Of a DNA stretch of 43,472 nucleotides, positions 32,506-40,561 are shown piece after piece. This stretch comes from a virus. The notes under the pieces were generated by a model. It saw only the letters and a program-made list of their open reading frames with translations. It had not been told where the DNA came from and did not search any database. Each line of letters opens with the position of its first letter. Position 1 is the stretch's first letter. A program made the translations under genes and the position numbers. The DNA lies in IMG/VR virus record IMGVR_UViG_3300021601_000003, positions 1-43,472 of that record. One strand, given 5' to 3'.

Positions 32506-33446
32506 AAAATTGCAACAAAAGGCAGGCCGTAATTCACACACATCTCGCGGCGTACCGATAGGTAGTCCGCATCTGAAAGGGATTCGCTGTAGCATCTCGC
32601 TTCGTACACATCGCCCAGGAACTGGTATCCAAACTGGTTCATGGTCCTCACTGTTACCGGTGTAATCGGAGGATCTGCCGTAACCTGCTTGCTCTCCAAC
32701 AAGACCGAGTTCAAATACAACTTCTGATAGAAATATCCCGAACCTGAATCCAGAACCAAACGGTACTCCAGCAGTGCGCGCGACGGAATCGGGGTATTTG
32801 ATGGCCGGTCATCCCACGGAATGTCCGGCTCGATCGCTTGGCCCACCACAGGGTCATCCACCGTGAAAAGCAGCCGGTCGGGATGATCTGGGTAAATTAT
32901 CGGGTCCGTGAACCGTTCCACATGGATCATTCCAACGTCAGCATCAGCAAAATAAGCATAATCCAACGTCACCACCGCAAAGTAGGCCACCCCAATAATC
33001 TGGCCATCCGGTGCTTCTGGTTCCCTGGCTGGAAACGACAATTCCGGTGCGAATACCAGCCGACGGTCCAGATCGTCATGACCAAACCGATCCGCGAACG
33101 TCACCCTTGCCCCGAACCAAGTGTCCGGCGTGTAAGTGGCGTAAGGCGGCACCGATGAGTCATTGGCCACCAACTGCTCGCTATGGTCTGGTGCCAGGTT
33201 TGGCAGCGGTGCAATCGTCTCACCGGCCCCGGTGTGATTGAACGTACCTGACTTTGCGGTGACCCAAAGCACGCACGGCAGATCAACAATCGTCGGATTA
33301 TCAGGCCCCTCCGCTGCCAGGTTATTCCCGTCCTCCGTCAGAATTCGGAAACCATCCTCCTGCAACAGTTTTGGATACACCGATCCGCCGCCGCCCACTC
33401 CGCTGCGGAATTGCTTCGTCAACTGCATTCCCATGCCCAGGCTCAT
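32502..33446 (-). CDS. LamG/concanavalin-like lectin-domain virion protein, 314 aa
   Basis: I choose the ATG at 33446 because it overlaps the upstream stop by 4 nt. The product begins MSLGMGMQLTKQFRSGVGGG, then a phage-tail-type DGFRILTEDGNNLAAEG. The body is beta-rich (VLWVTAKSGTFNHTGAG, TPDTWFGARVTFADRFG) and ends with LDSGSGYFYQKLYLNSVLL and FLGDVYEARCYSESLSDADY, the closing pattern of LamG-like lectin domains. It probably binds sugar on the host or virion surface. Base composition is more AT than nearby structural genes. Confidence 0.65.
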   Translation of the reverse strand: MSLGMGMQLTKQFRSGVGGGGSVYPKLLQEDGFRILTEDGNNLAAEGPDNPTIVDLPCVLWVTAKSGTFNHTGAGETIAPLPNLAPDHSEQLVANDSSVPPYATYTPDTWFGARVTFADRFGHDDLDRRLVFAPELSFPAREPEAPDGQIIGVAYFAVVTLDYAYFADADVGMIHVERFTDPIIYPDHPDRLLFTVDDPVVGQAIEPDIPWDDRPSNTPIPSRALLEYRLVLDSGSGYFYQKLYLNSVLLESKQVTADPPITPVTVRTMNQFGYQFLGDVYEARCYSESLSDADYLSVRREMCVNYGLPFVAIL

Positions 33447-33754
33447 CGCGCGTTGTAGGCTCGCACTGCTCCGCTGGTAAGTGTGATGGCCGTGAAATTC
33501 CCGTAGAGCGTCATGCCCGCCGGGATGGTCAGGCCCGCCAGTGATCCCCCCGTGTCCCCTGAATCGGTCAACGTGGCGAACACCGTGTCCGTCACGCATT
33601 GCACGCTGGACCAGACGCCGGTTTTGGCCGTGGTGTCGATGATGCTCACGCATCCCGCCCCACCCATGGCCTGGCGCTGCAACTGGGCGATGATAAATAA
33701 CAGGTCCCACTGCGAATTCGTGGTGGTCGGTTTGAAGCTGCCCAGTATGCCCAT
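33443..33754 (-). CDS. Small beta-rich structural protein, 103 aa
   Basis: The ATG at 33754 follows ATTTTT and starts MGILGSFKPTTTNSQWDLLF. The product has TDTVFATLTDSGDTGGSLAG and a final strand-rich part (AGMTLYGNFTAITLTSGAVR). It resembles small decoration or fibre-accessory proteins of phages, with no enzyme motif. A 12-bp-stem hairpin and a GTAAC/GTAGC pair separate it from the capsid gene, so its expression may be set separately from the capsid. Confidence 0.55.
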   Translation of the reverse strand: MGILGSFKPTTTNSQWDLLFIIAQLQRQAMGGAGCVSIIDTTAKTGVWSSVQCVTDTVFATLTDSGDTGGSLAGLTIPAGMTLYGNFTAITLTSGAVRAYNAR

Positions 33755-33772
33755 AAAAATTTGAAGAGTTGT

Positions 33773-33802
33773 GGGGCGGTGCGGTTGTGGCCGCACCGCC
33801 CC
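33773..33802 (-). terminator. Strong hairpin after the capsid gene
   Basis: GGGGCGGTGCGG at 33773-33784 and CCGCACCGCCCC at 33791-33802 form a perfect 12-bp stem with a 6-nt loop. On the transcribed (minus) strand it follows the capsid stop by 20 nt, but the downstream T-run (ATTTTT) is about 13 nt away. It may be a partial terminator or an mRNA-stabilising structure that raises capsid expression. Confidence 0.65.
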
Positions 33803-33803
33803 G

Positions 33804-33823
33804 GTTACAAACCGCTACCCGAT
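33804..33823 (-). promoter_or_regulatory. GTAAC/GTAGC box pair after the capsid stop
   Basis: Plus-strand GTTACAAACC starts at 33804 and GCTACCCGAT at 33814, 10 bp apart, between the capsid stop and the 33773 hairpin. It belongs to the phased array family. Confidence 0.4.
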
Positions 33824-35022
33824 TAGCTGCACAGCGCCGTCTCGGTGTCGCCATCGCAACGCGCGAAGATGATCGTGCGCCCGAACTCGCCATAGATTTT
33901 CTCGATGGCGTGGTCGTACTCGGCGAAGTGCCGGCCGTACTTCTTCATCGGATCGAGGCAGGACGTATCCGCCTGAATCTCCTTCGCGCCGGTCACCCAC
34001 ACCCAGTTGCCCATGTAGTCCTTGGGCATCCATGTCATGCTGTTGAGCTTGTTGACCGGCCGCACGATGTGCTCCTTCTGCACCCACGGATGCAGCACGA
34101 GGGCTCCCTCGAACGGGGCGTGCTTGTAGGCGTTGGTGACTTGGGCTTTGTAGCCCTTGGTGCCCGCCACCATCTCCCACGTATTCACGCGGGTGTAGGT
34201 GCCGGTCGCGTAGGTATAGCGCGGGGGGAACAGGGTCACCAGATGGCGGAACGAGCCTAGCGTGGTGGCCGCACCCATGCGCTTGAGCAGCGTCGCGCCG
34301 TCGCCCTCGCCCATCTGCGCATAGCGCACGTCGGAACGCACCTCGGCGTTGTTCTTGAACAACCGGCGGCTCGCCCGCTGGCCGATGAGCAGGGTGTAGA
34401 TCGGCCCCTGATCGCCAAGGGTGAGGAACCCATCCGAGTTCGGCACATTGGCACCATCCTGGTTGAGTTCGATCGCCGTGATGTCCAGCATGTCCTGGGT
34501 CAGCTCGCTCGTGGCCGCCGCCATGACCAGCGTGGACTGCTGATAGCGCGGGTAGGCCGCGGTCGCCACCGCCTTGTCCGAGTTCTGGATGTAGTGCGCC
34601 AGCAGGTTGTTCTCCAGCACCTGCGCCGAGTTCTTGGACAGGGCGTTGATGTAGCCGGCCCAGAACTGCTCGGGGTTGTGCTCGTAGATCAGCGAGTCCT
34701 GGCAGAGAATCGGGCCGGCGAGCTGGTACTTCTCCGGGCTGAACGTGGTGGCGTCGAAACCCACCTGAACGTCGTTGTAGTTGTTCTGGCAGATGGTGGA
34801 ACCAACGTCATTCAAGGAAACGGCGGTCCACGCGGGTTCATCCTGCGTCGGCAGCGAACGGCCAAGCTGGAACGAGGTTTGGGTGACACCCTTGTTGCGG
34901 ATGAACTCCGTGCGCGGCACGAGGTTCATGAACACGGACTGGGGGTAAGCGCGCTTGTACAGGTCGTCAGACAGGTACTCGGTCGCTAGGGGGAGTGAAT
35001 CAAATGCGATCGGACAGCTCAT
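33823..35022 (-). CDS. Major capsid protein, 399 aa
   Basis: The product begins MSCPIAFDSLPLATEYLSDD and is rich in the mixed alpha/beta pattern of capsid proteins (TLVMAAATSELTQDMLDITA, then PIYTLLIGQRASRRLF). The C-terminus (EFGRTIIFARCDGDTETALCS) is beta-rich. Identification rests on size, on lying directly downstream of a scaffold-like gene in the head module, and on overall character; the exact family is not certain. The nearest GGAG to the ATG is about 20 nt upstream, so the ribosome-binding site is unclear. Confidence 0.8.
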   Translation of the reverse strand: MSCPIAFDSLPLATEYLSDDLYKRAYPQSVFMNLVPRTEFIRNKGVTQTSFQLGRSLPTQDEPAWTAVSLNDVGSTICQNNYNDVQVGFDATTFSPEKYQLAGPILCQDSLIYEHNPEQFWAGYINALSKNSAQVLENNLLAHYIQNSDKAVATAAYPRYQQSTLVMAAATSELTQDMLDITAIELNQDGANVPNSDGFLTLGDQGPIYTLLIGQRASRRLFKNNAEVRSDVRYAQMGEGDGATLLKRMGAATTLGSFRHLVTLFPPRYTYATGTYTRVNTWEMVAGTKGYKAQVTNAYKHAPFEGALVLHPWVQKEHIVRPVNKLNSMTWMPKDYMGNWVWVTGAKEIQADTSCLDPMKKYGRHFAEYDHAIEKIYGEFGRTIIFARCDGDTETALCS

Positions 35023-35253
35023 AGGTCAAACAGGTTGAAAATTGCTCCCTGCACCCCGCACCACACGGCGCGGACAGGTCGCTATGTTCTTCCCGATTGG
35101 CCAGTTCGGCTTGAGCCTTCGCCCGCCGTGGCAGCCTCGGCGGGGCTTCTGCTGCTGCCAGTAGTCGTTCCGTGCCCGGATGCAGGGCGTCAACACATCC
35201 GTACTTCGACCGTTCCAACTACGCTACAAAGGAACACCAACGGCTACAAACTG
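35023..35253. other. 231-bp leader between scaffold and capsid genes
   Basis: No convincing gene. A minus-strand frame from a TTG at 35218 (LERSKYGCVDALHPG, 72 codons) runs through the leader and overlaps the capsid start by 23 nt; it lacks an ATG and a ribosome-binding site, so I keep it as a possibility only. The leader holds phased GTAGC boxes at its upstream end and may be a strong capsid promoter and 5' UTR. Confidence 0.4.
35223..35252 (-). promoter_or_regulatory. GTAGC boxes in the capsid leader
   Basis: Plus-strand GCTACAAAGG starts at 35223 and GCTACAAACT at 35243, 20 bp apart. They sit 200 bp upstream of the capsid start, directly after the scaffold stop. Confidence 0.4.
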
Positions 35254-36390
35254 TCAACCCTGATTCGTCGCCTGGGACAAAATCCCCAGGAAACTCTTGG
35301 GCTGCGCGCCCTCTGGCGTCCGGTTTCCGCCCGCGCTGGGCCGCTGCTGGGCCTTCAGATACGGTTCCAACTGCGCCTTCAGGTCCGCCAGTTCCTTCGT
35401 CAACGCCGGCAGCACGTGCGTCTTCAGGTGCAACCCTTCCACGGCCGCCAGCGGCATGAATTGCGCATCCTGCTCGCTGAGTTGACCGGTCACGGCCCCG
35501 CGCACGAAACCCTTGTACGTCTCGATCTGCTGCAACCGCGCCGCGTCCGCCTTATCGCCGGCTTTGAATGCCTCCATCTCGGCCGCCGCTGCCACCAGCC
35601 GGTCCGCCTGCGCCAGCTTGGCCGCCACGCCCGCTTGCTGCTGGGCCTTCGACTCCTGCTGCAGCTGTTCCCAGCGCGTCTTGGCGTTCCCAATCTCCGC
35701 CGCCCGCTCCTGCTGCAACGTCTCCAAGGAAGCCACTACCGCGCCCAGCCGCGTCTGCTTCGCCGGGCTCAGCTCCAACATCAGATCGTCCAGGGCCTGC
35801 GTCCGGGCATCCGGGTCCGACAGCTTCATGATGCGCTCGACCTTCGCCACGTGCTCGGCCCCCACAATGGTCTTGGCCGCCTCGGTAAGCTGCTGGGTCT
35901 TGCCATCGAAATACGCCTTGAACTTGGGATGCTGCTCCACATCCACCAACTTCAACTTCTCGCTGTACTCGTCGCGTTCGCGCTCGAGTTCGGCAATGCG
36001 ATTCGTCACTTCTTCAGGCACCGTCGGGGCCACCTGCTTCGCCAGCTTCTGCTCGTACTCCACCACCTTGGCCTTGTACTCGTCCGCTAGCCGCTGCGCG
36101 TCTGCCCGTGACGCCTTGAGCGCCTTCCAGTCCTCGCGCGCCTTCGGGCTCTTCACCTCGGGCGGAAACTCGTCATCCACCACGGGTTTGGCCGGTTCCG
36201 CAGGCTTCGGCGGTTCAACAGGCTTCATTGGCGCCGCCGGTGCCGCCGGCTTGACACCATCCGGCACGACCGGGGCAGGGGATGTATCGACCGGCTTGGA
36301 CGCCGCTACCATTCGGGACAGGAAACCGCCCGTGTCCGCGTCGCCGATCGTCTGTCCAAACTCTGCTGTAGGTGCTGCTTCAGTGCTCAT
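35254..36390 (-). CDS. Scaffold protein, 378 aa
   Basis: The ATG at 36390 overlaps the upstream stop. Residues 30-75 are Pro/Ala/Lys-rich (APAAPMKPVEPPKPAEPAKP), followed by long charged helices (RADAQRLADEYKAKVVEYEQ, NRIAELERERDEYSEKLK) and a helical C-terminus. Low aromatic content, high charge and coiled coil directly upstream of the capsid gene identify a procapsid scaffold. No protease domain is visible. Confidence 0.8.
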   Translation of the reverse strand: MSTEAAPTAEFGQTIGDADTGGFLSRMVAASKPVDTSPAPVVPDGVKPAAPAAPMKPVEPPKPAEPAKPVVDDEFPPEVKSPKAREDWKALKASRADAQRLADEYKAKVVEYEQKLAKQVAPTVPEEVTNRIAELERERDEYSEKLKLVDVEQHPKFKAYFDGKTQQLTEAAKTIVGAEHVAKVERIMKLSDPDARTQALDDLMLELSPAKQTRLGAVVASLETLQQERAAEIGNAKTRWEQLQQESKAQQQAGVAAKLAQADRLVAAAAEMEAFKAGDKADAARLQQIETYKGFVRGAVTGQLSEQDAQFMPLAAVEGLHLKTHVLPALTKELADLKAQLEPYLKAQQRPSAGGNRTPEGAQPKSFLGILSQATNQG

Positions 36391-36737
36391 GGTGTAGGAT
36401 TCTTCTCCGGTTCAAAAGTCGCTTCCAAAGTGACCCGCTCGCCCGGCGATGACGCCATGGCCGCGAGGTTGTTCAACGCCAGGTTGTAGCCCTCGATCCG
36501 GCCCAGCACCCGTTCCGCGTTGCTCGCCGAGTCATGGTAATTCACCGGCGACTCGTTGATGAGCACCTCCAGCATCAGCCGGCAATGCGGGTCCGCCAGC
36601 ACGCGCGCCGCCGCCTGGACCAGTTCAGGCTTCTCGCGCCACTGCATCAGCGTGATGTCGCGCCGGACCGGCGGGGGCGTGATCCGCACCGCGCGCCGCC
36701 GTTCAATCATCCGCAGGAGAAAGTCAAAGCCGTTCAT
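36387..36737 (-). CDS. Hypothetical head-module protein, 116 aa
   Basis: The ATG at 36737 overlaps the stop of the glycosyltransferase-like gene (ATGA) and the stop overlaps the scaffold start. The product begins MNGFDFLLRMIERRRAVRIT; a helical middle (RLMLEVLINESPVNYHDSAS) leads to GRIEGYNLALNNLAAMA. It is small, helical and without known motifs. It is probably a phage assembly accessory. Confidence 0.6.
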   Translation of the reverse strand: MNGFDFLLRMIERRRAVRITPPPVRRDITLMQWREKPELVQAAARVLADPHCRLMLEVLINESPVNYHDSASNAERVLGRIEGYNLALNNLAAMASSPGERVTLEATFEPEKNPTP

Positions 36738-37438
36738 TTGAGCAACACGTCCGCTACGGAACCATCCTTGCACCGATGCAGCAACGCCGCCGCTGGCGTG
36801 ATCCACTTCGCCAGTTCCTTCTTGTTCTTCACCGTGAGCGGTGCGCCCTCGGGACTGTTCACCGCCACACCGTTGTGCACGTTCCAGACGTGCAAAATCA
36901 GGTGGTTGATCGCGTTCGTCTTGGCCGCCGTCTCCTTCTTCATCGCCACGTCCCATGGCGTCTTCATGCACAGCATGGCATTCGACGAGTGCAATCGCAC
37001 GTCCGCCGGATAGATGCCCACGCCGTTCATGTGCCCCATGCCTTCCACGACGTGACCGCTGAACGGCTTCTTGCTCAAAACATGCGCCATGTCCAAATCC
37101 AGCAACCAACCCCGGCGCAACGGCACCGCATCCGCCTCCCACCACATCCAGGGTGTGGGGTCATTCTTCGACCGCTCACCCAGCTTCCACGCCGTCTGCT
37201 TGAACGCATGGTTCGGCCCCTGTGGCCACCCCGACGGGCCTTTGTAGTAGGTGTGCGTCTCCACCATCGGGAAAATCTCGCTCGCCGCCGCCATCACCGC
37301 GTCCAGCCCTTCCGTCCCTTCCTCGATGACCACCAGCACAGGTGAATCCAGCTTCCCGTCAAACTTCTTCGCCAACGCCAGGTTCTTCAACACCAGCGGG
37401 ACCTCCTTCGTGGTGAACGGCAGGACTACGCGCAGCAT
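36734..37438 (-). CDS. Glycosyltransferase-like protein, 234 aa
   Basis: The ATG at 37438 has GGAGGCGGA directly upstream and overlaps the end of the preceding small gene by 13 nt. The opening LRVVLPFTTKEVPLVLKNLA and SPVLVVIEEGTEGLDAVMAA suit a nucleotide-sugar-binding fold, and PWMWWEADAVPLRRGWL has an acidic E-x-D motif in the place of the DxD of GT-A enzymes. HMNGVGIYPADV and the helical end follow. It is probably a sugar transferase acting on virion, host or DNA; the substrate is unknown. Confidence 0.6.
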   Translation of the reverse strand: MLRVVLPFTTKEVPLVLKNLALAKKFDGKLDSPVLVVIEEGTEGLDAVMAAASEIFPMVETHTYYKGPSGWPQGPNHAFKQTAWKLGERSKNDPTPWMWWEADAVPLRRGWLLDLDMAHVLSKKPFSGHVVEGMGHMNGVGIYPADVRLHSSNAMLCMKTPWDVAMKKETAAKTNAINHLILHVWNVHNGVAVNSPEGAPLTVKNKKELAKWITPAAALLHRCKDGSVADVLLK

Positions 37439-37605
37439 TCCGCCTCCAGTTCGCGCTGCATCCGGGCCGCTTCCTTCAGGGCCTCGGGCTTGCGCGTCTT
37501 CTTGGTGCTCCGGTTCGTCCGCTGGCCTGATGGCAACCGCAAAACCGCCTGCCAATAGGGCGAATTCTTCTGCCGGCGCAGACTCGGCGTGTAGTTCTTT
37601 CTCAT
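37426..37605 (-). CDS. Free-standing integrase-arm-like protein, 59 aa
   Basis: The ATG at 37605 and TAG at 37428-37426 enclose MRKNYTPSLRRQKNSPYWQA followed by VLRLPSGQRTNRSTKKTRKP and EALKEAARMQRELEAE. This resembles the N-terminal arm-binding strand-strand-helix of tyrosine recombinases (compare SPFWWISYTTATGRVRVSTG in the integrase here), but no core or catalytic domain follows. It starts 4 bp after a three-box phased array and precedes a glycosyltransferase-like gene. It may be a DNA-binding regulator; the family link is by pattern only. Confidence 0.55.
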   Translation of the reverse strand: MRKNYTPSLRRQKNSPYWQAVLRLPSGQRTNRSTKKTRKPEALKEAARMQRELEAECCA

Positions 37606-37609
37606 GTCG

Positions 37610-37639
37610 GCTACCGGAGGTTACAACAGGTTACAACGG
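37610..37639 (-). promoter_or_regulatory. GTAAC/GTAGC triple array
   Basis: Plus-strand GCTACCGGAG starts at 37610, GTTACAACAG at 37620 and GTTACAACGG at 37630: three boxes at exact 10-bp spacing filling the gap between the portal stop (37642) and the ATG at 37605. No Shine-Dalgarno sequence is present. Confidence 0.5.
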
Positions 37640-37641
37640 CG

Positions 37642-39906
37642 TCAAGCGGAAACCTGCTGGGCCGCCTTCGCATCGTTCAGCGCGCTGTCCTGCTGGAACT
37701 TCTTCTGCTTCAAATCCATCGCCTGCTGGGCCTTCGCGCCCTTGATCTGCATGTCCTGCTGGGCCTTCTGCACCTTCACCTGCTCCTCGGCGCTCATCGG
37801 CTGGCCCTGCGGTTGTGCCGCCTGCTGTTCCTGCGCCTGCTGTGCGACCTGCTGGTGCAGCTTGTCCGTGAACTGCGCCAGCTTCTTCCAGTGCGCCTCC
37901 AGTTGGCGATAATCATTCGCCCGCGTCTTGTCCGTGGCCAACCGCTGCAACTGCGCCGCCGTCGCCTGCCCGATCAAGTCGAGGAACGCCAGCACATCGG
38001 CCGGATTCGCCCCCTGTTGCAGCGTCGCCGCCGCCGCATCGCCCGCATTCAGGAACGTCGTCGCGTAAATCAGCGCGTTCTGCGTCGGAGTCACCAGTGG
38101 CAATAAGCCTACCTTCATGGCCGCCACCTTGTCTTGCGCCTCGGCCGCCTGATCCATCGCCGTCACGTCCTGTTGAGCGCCCGGGAAGTAGCGCCGCACC
38201 GCCTGCTGGCCTGACCGCGCCGCGATCACGTCCTGTAGGAGATTCTGCCGGCCACCCTCGGGCAGCATCTGCACCATGCCCAGCAGGAATTCCAACGCCT
38301 GCTGCCGCATGAACGGGCTGCCCTGGCCCGCAATCCGCGTCGCCTTCACCGACGACACCTTGCGCAACGCCTCAATGGGCACACCGCGCGCCACGCACCG
38401 TTCCTGGAACTCCACCGCCTCAGTCCCGCCGGGCAGGTTCTTGCGCTGCTTCGAACTCGATGCCCGCTCGTACACCTCCTCGTAAAAGTCATCAAGCTGC
38501 TGGTAGTACCTGTTCAACTGCGTCTTGCCCAGGCGCGCCTGCTCGCTCGCCCGCCAGTTCACCTCGCTGGCCGTAATCGGGTTTCCGCCCTCCTGCTGCA
38601 AATTCTGCCGGTACTGGCTCAGGTTCGACGCCACCGTGTTGCCGATCTCCCGGTTGAACTCCATTCCTTCCTGCAAGAAACCGTTCATCGGGATCTGCAC
38701 CGCGTCCCAGCCCGCCGGCAGCGACCCATAATCGCCCAGATGCGTCAATGCCAGCTTCTGCTTCGAATCGCCAGAGGTCGGACGGAACAGCACCTTCGGC
38801 GCGAACGTCTTGTCCGCCAGATTGCACATCAGCCGGTTCTGCCACTCCATCGCCCCGAACATCTTCACACCCATGCCCGAAACGCTGTGATGAAACCCGC
38901 CGCCGCCGTGGTCGTAGTACATCGGGCTGATCACGTTGCACCACTCGTCGTACTTGCGTTCCTCGTGGAACAACCAGTCCTCGTTCGTCTTGGCGCTCCC
39001 CGTCTGCACTCCGGCATCGAGTGCGATGATCGCGTGCGAAATCTTCCCTTCCGTCTCGCCGGCCTCGGGAAACTCCCGCCAGAACACATGCGCCACGCGA
39101 ATAACCTTGATGCCGAACGAGAAGTAAAGCCCCCCGTTCTTCAACTGCTGCTGCGCCCACTCCCAGTTCCGCGACGGGTCATTGTACTGCCGCTGGTTGT
39201 CGGGCACCGCGTTGATGATCGCCTGCTTCACCGCCTCCACCTTCCAGCCCACCGCCTCCGCCGCCTTCGGGTCCACGATCCGCGCGTACAACTCATCCGG
39301 CTGATACGTCATGATCCGCGCGCACCACTCCCAATACTTGGTGTTGCTCTTCGTCATGTCCGGCACGTACAGATCCCGGTGCTCGCTCGCCATCGGCCGC
39401 CAGTCCGTCGTGTCGTTGAACCACAGGGGCCCGGACCCGTACAACACCATCTCGTTGATCGAAATCTGCATCGGGTAATCCAGCACGTTGTCATCCTTCA
39501 ACAGACGGTCAAACTCCTCCGTTATGATGTTGCTCCAGGCCGTGCGGCTCTCCTCGGGGCCGTATTCCGTCTCCACCTCGGCGTAAGTCTTGGCCTCGTT
39601 GAACACGTCGTAAAATGCCCCCGTCGCCGCCCCCAGATACGCCTCCGCAATCCGCCAGTTGACGTTGCACGCCGTGGCGCGGCCCGCTTCCTTGAGTTTC
39701 CCAGGTGAGTACGGCGGGTTGCCATCCACCAGCCCCTTCACCAGCGCACGCTTCCGGGCGCGCAGTTCGTCGTTGCGCATCAGGCCCAGCACCATCGTCC
39801 GCGCCTGATTCGCATTGGCGATGCGCGTCTGCGGGGCCGCCCCGTCCGGGGCCAGTGTCGCCAACGTGCCGTTTGTGTTCGCCCCGGTGTCAGTTAAAGC
39901 TTGCAT
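37642..39906 (-). CDS. Portal protein (podovirus type), 754 aa
   Basis: The product begins with a polar linker and MVLGLMRNDELRARKRALVK. Typical portal patterns follow (ERKYDEWCNVISPMYYDHGG, FGAMEWQNRLMCNLADKTFA, GFLQEGMEFNREIGNTVA). The C-terminal 150 residues are a Gln/Ala/Lys-rich helix like the barrel or crown of short-tailed phage portals. It lies in a head module with terminase, scaffold and capsid genes. The ATG at 39906 has no Shine-Dalgarno and abuts a phased box array. Confidence 0.85.
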   Translation of the reverse strand: MQALTDTGANTNGTLATLAPDGAAPQTRIANANQARTMVLGLMRNDELRARKRALVKGLVDGNPPYSPGKLKEAGRATACNVNWRIAEAYLGAATGAFYDVFNEAKTYAEVETEYGPEESRTAWSNIITEEFDRLLKDDNVLDYPMQISINEMVLYGSGPLWFNDTTDWRPMASEHRDLYVPDMTKSNTKYWEWCARIMTYQPDELYARIVDPKAAEAVGWKVEAVKQAIINAVPDNQRQYNDPSRNWEWAQQQLKNGGLYFSFGIKVIRVAHVFWREFPEAGETEGKISHAIIALDAGVQTGSAKTNEDWLFHEERKYDEWCNVISPMYYDHGGGGFHHSVSGMGVKMFGAMEWQNRLMCNLADKTFAPKVLFRPTSGDSKQKLALTHLGDYGSLPAGWDAVQIPMNGFLQEGMEFNREIGNTVASNLSQYRQNLQQEGGNPITASEVNWRASEQARLGKTQLNRYYQQLDDFYEEVYERASSSKQRKNLPGGTEAVEFQERCVARGVPIEALRKVSSVKATRIAGQGSPFMRQQALEFLLGMVQMLPEGGRQNLLQDVIAARSGQQAVRRYFPGAQQDVTAMDQAAEAQDKVAAMKVGLLPLVTPTQNALIYATTFLNAGDAAAATLQQGANPADVLAFLDLIGQATAAQLQRLATDKTRANDYRQLEAHWKKLAQFTDKLHQQVAQQAQEQQAAQPQGQPMSAEEQVKVQKAQQDMQIKGAKAQQAMDLKQKKFQQDSALNDAKAAQQVSA

Positions 39907-39907
39907 G

Positions 39908-39937
39908 GCTACAGTGTGGTATCACCGACTACCACGG
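39908..39937 (-). promoter_or_regulatory. Phased box array abutting the portal ATG
   Basis: Plus-strand GCTACAGTGT starts at 39908, a degenerate GGTATCACCG at 39918 and ACTACCACGG at 39928, in 10-bp register. The first box is directly adjacent to the ATG at 39906. Confidence 0.45.
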
Positions 39938-39940
39938 AGT

Positions 39941-40561
39941 TCAATCGCAGAATGGCCTCAGCTTCGGAATCCACTCATGCCGCGGCTGCTTCCCCCGCAT
40001 CCGCGCGTTCGGAAAATGCACCGCCAGGGCCGTTTCCCACCCGGGCGCGCTGAACTCTTCCACCAGCTTGCGCCGGTCAAACGCCTCCGCCGGCAACTGG
40101 TCCAGAATGTTCTGGTCACTGCAATGCTGCCGCCCCTGATGCTCGTCCCGCTCCGTCGGGGTCCACGCCGCGAACATCCTTGACATCAAATGATACTGCG
40201 TCTGCGATCCGCTCACCAGGCACGGGCACGATCCGCCGCTCCACGTCGTCAGCTTGTCCGTCGGCCGCTGGGGCAGCATCCCATACGGCATCACGTCGTA
40301 GTCACTCATCCACCCGCCGCCGACCACCGCCATGGCCAACCACCGCAGGTAACACGCCAGCTCATACCCTGGCGCATTCACCGTCGGCAGATTGGAAAAC
40401 GCCGTAGCCAGCTCGGCAAAGTACGGATGCTGCCGCGCCTCGCGCTCGCTCAGAATCACTGGGTTCCACCCCTCCGCCGTCCACCGCTGCCGCCACAGGT
40501 CCAGCAACGGCAACGCCTCGCGGTCACAGCCAATCGAAGTGTGGTACGTGTAGATGTTCAC
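39941..40561 (-). CDS. Glycosyltransferase-like protein (3' part of frameshifted gene)
   Basis: From the GTG at 40561 the frame gives 206 aa starting NIYTYHTSIGCDREALPLLD. A DxD-containing motif in GGGWMSDYDVMPYG and a preceding LACYLRWLAMAV match capsular or mannosyl-type GT-A transferases. The frame upstream of the GTG is also protein-like (ESCQQWRHSQYYGPVWCPV) but has no start codon; it joins the GTG at 40665 only by a -1 shift. So the true product is probably about 241 aa. It lies between a zinc-ribbon gene and the portal. Confidence 0.65.
   Translation of the reverse strand: MNIYTYHTSIGCDREALPLLDLWRQRWTAEGWNPVILSEREARQHPYFAELATAFSNLPTVNAPGYELACYLRWLAMAVVGGGWMSDYDVMPYGMLPQRPTDKLTTWSGGSCPCLVSGSQTQYHLMSRMFAAWTPTERDEHQGRQHCSDQNILDQLPAEAFDRRKLVEEFSAPGWETALAVHFPNARMRGKQPRHEWIPKLRPFCD

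Noticed and set aside
35000-35218. 72-codon minus-strand ORF in the capsid leader
   Set aside because: It needs a TTG start without a ribosome-binding site and has no recognisable pattern; kept only as a note in the leader entry.
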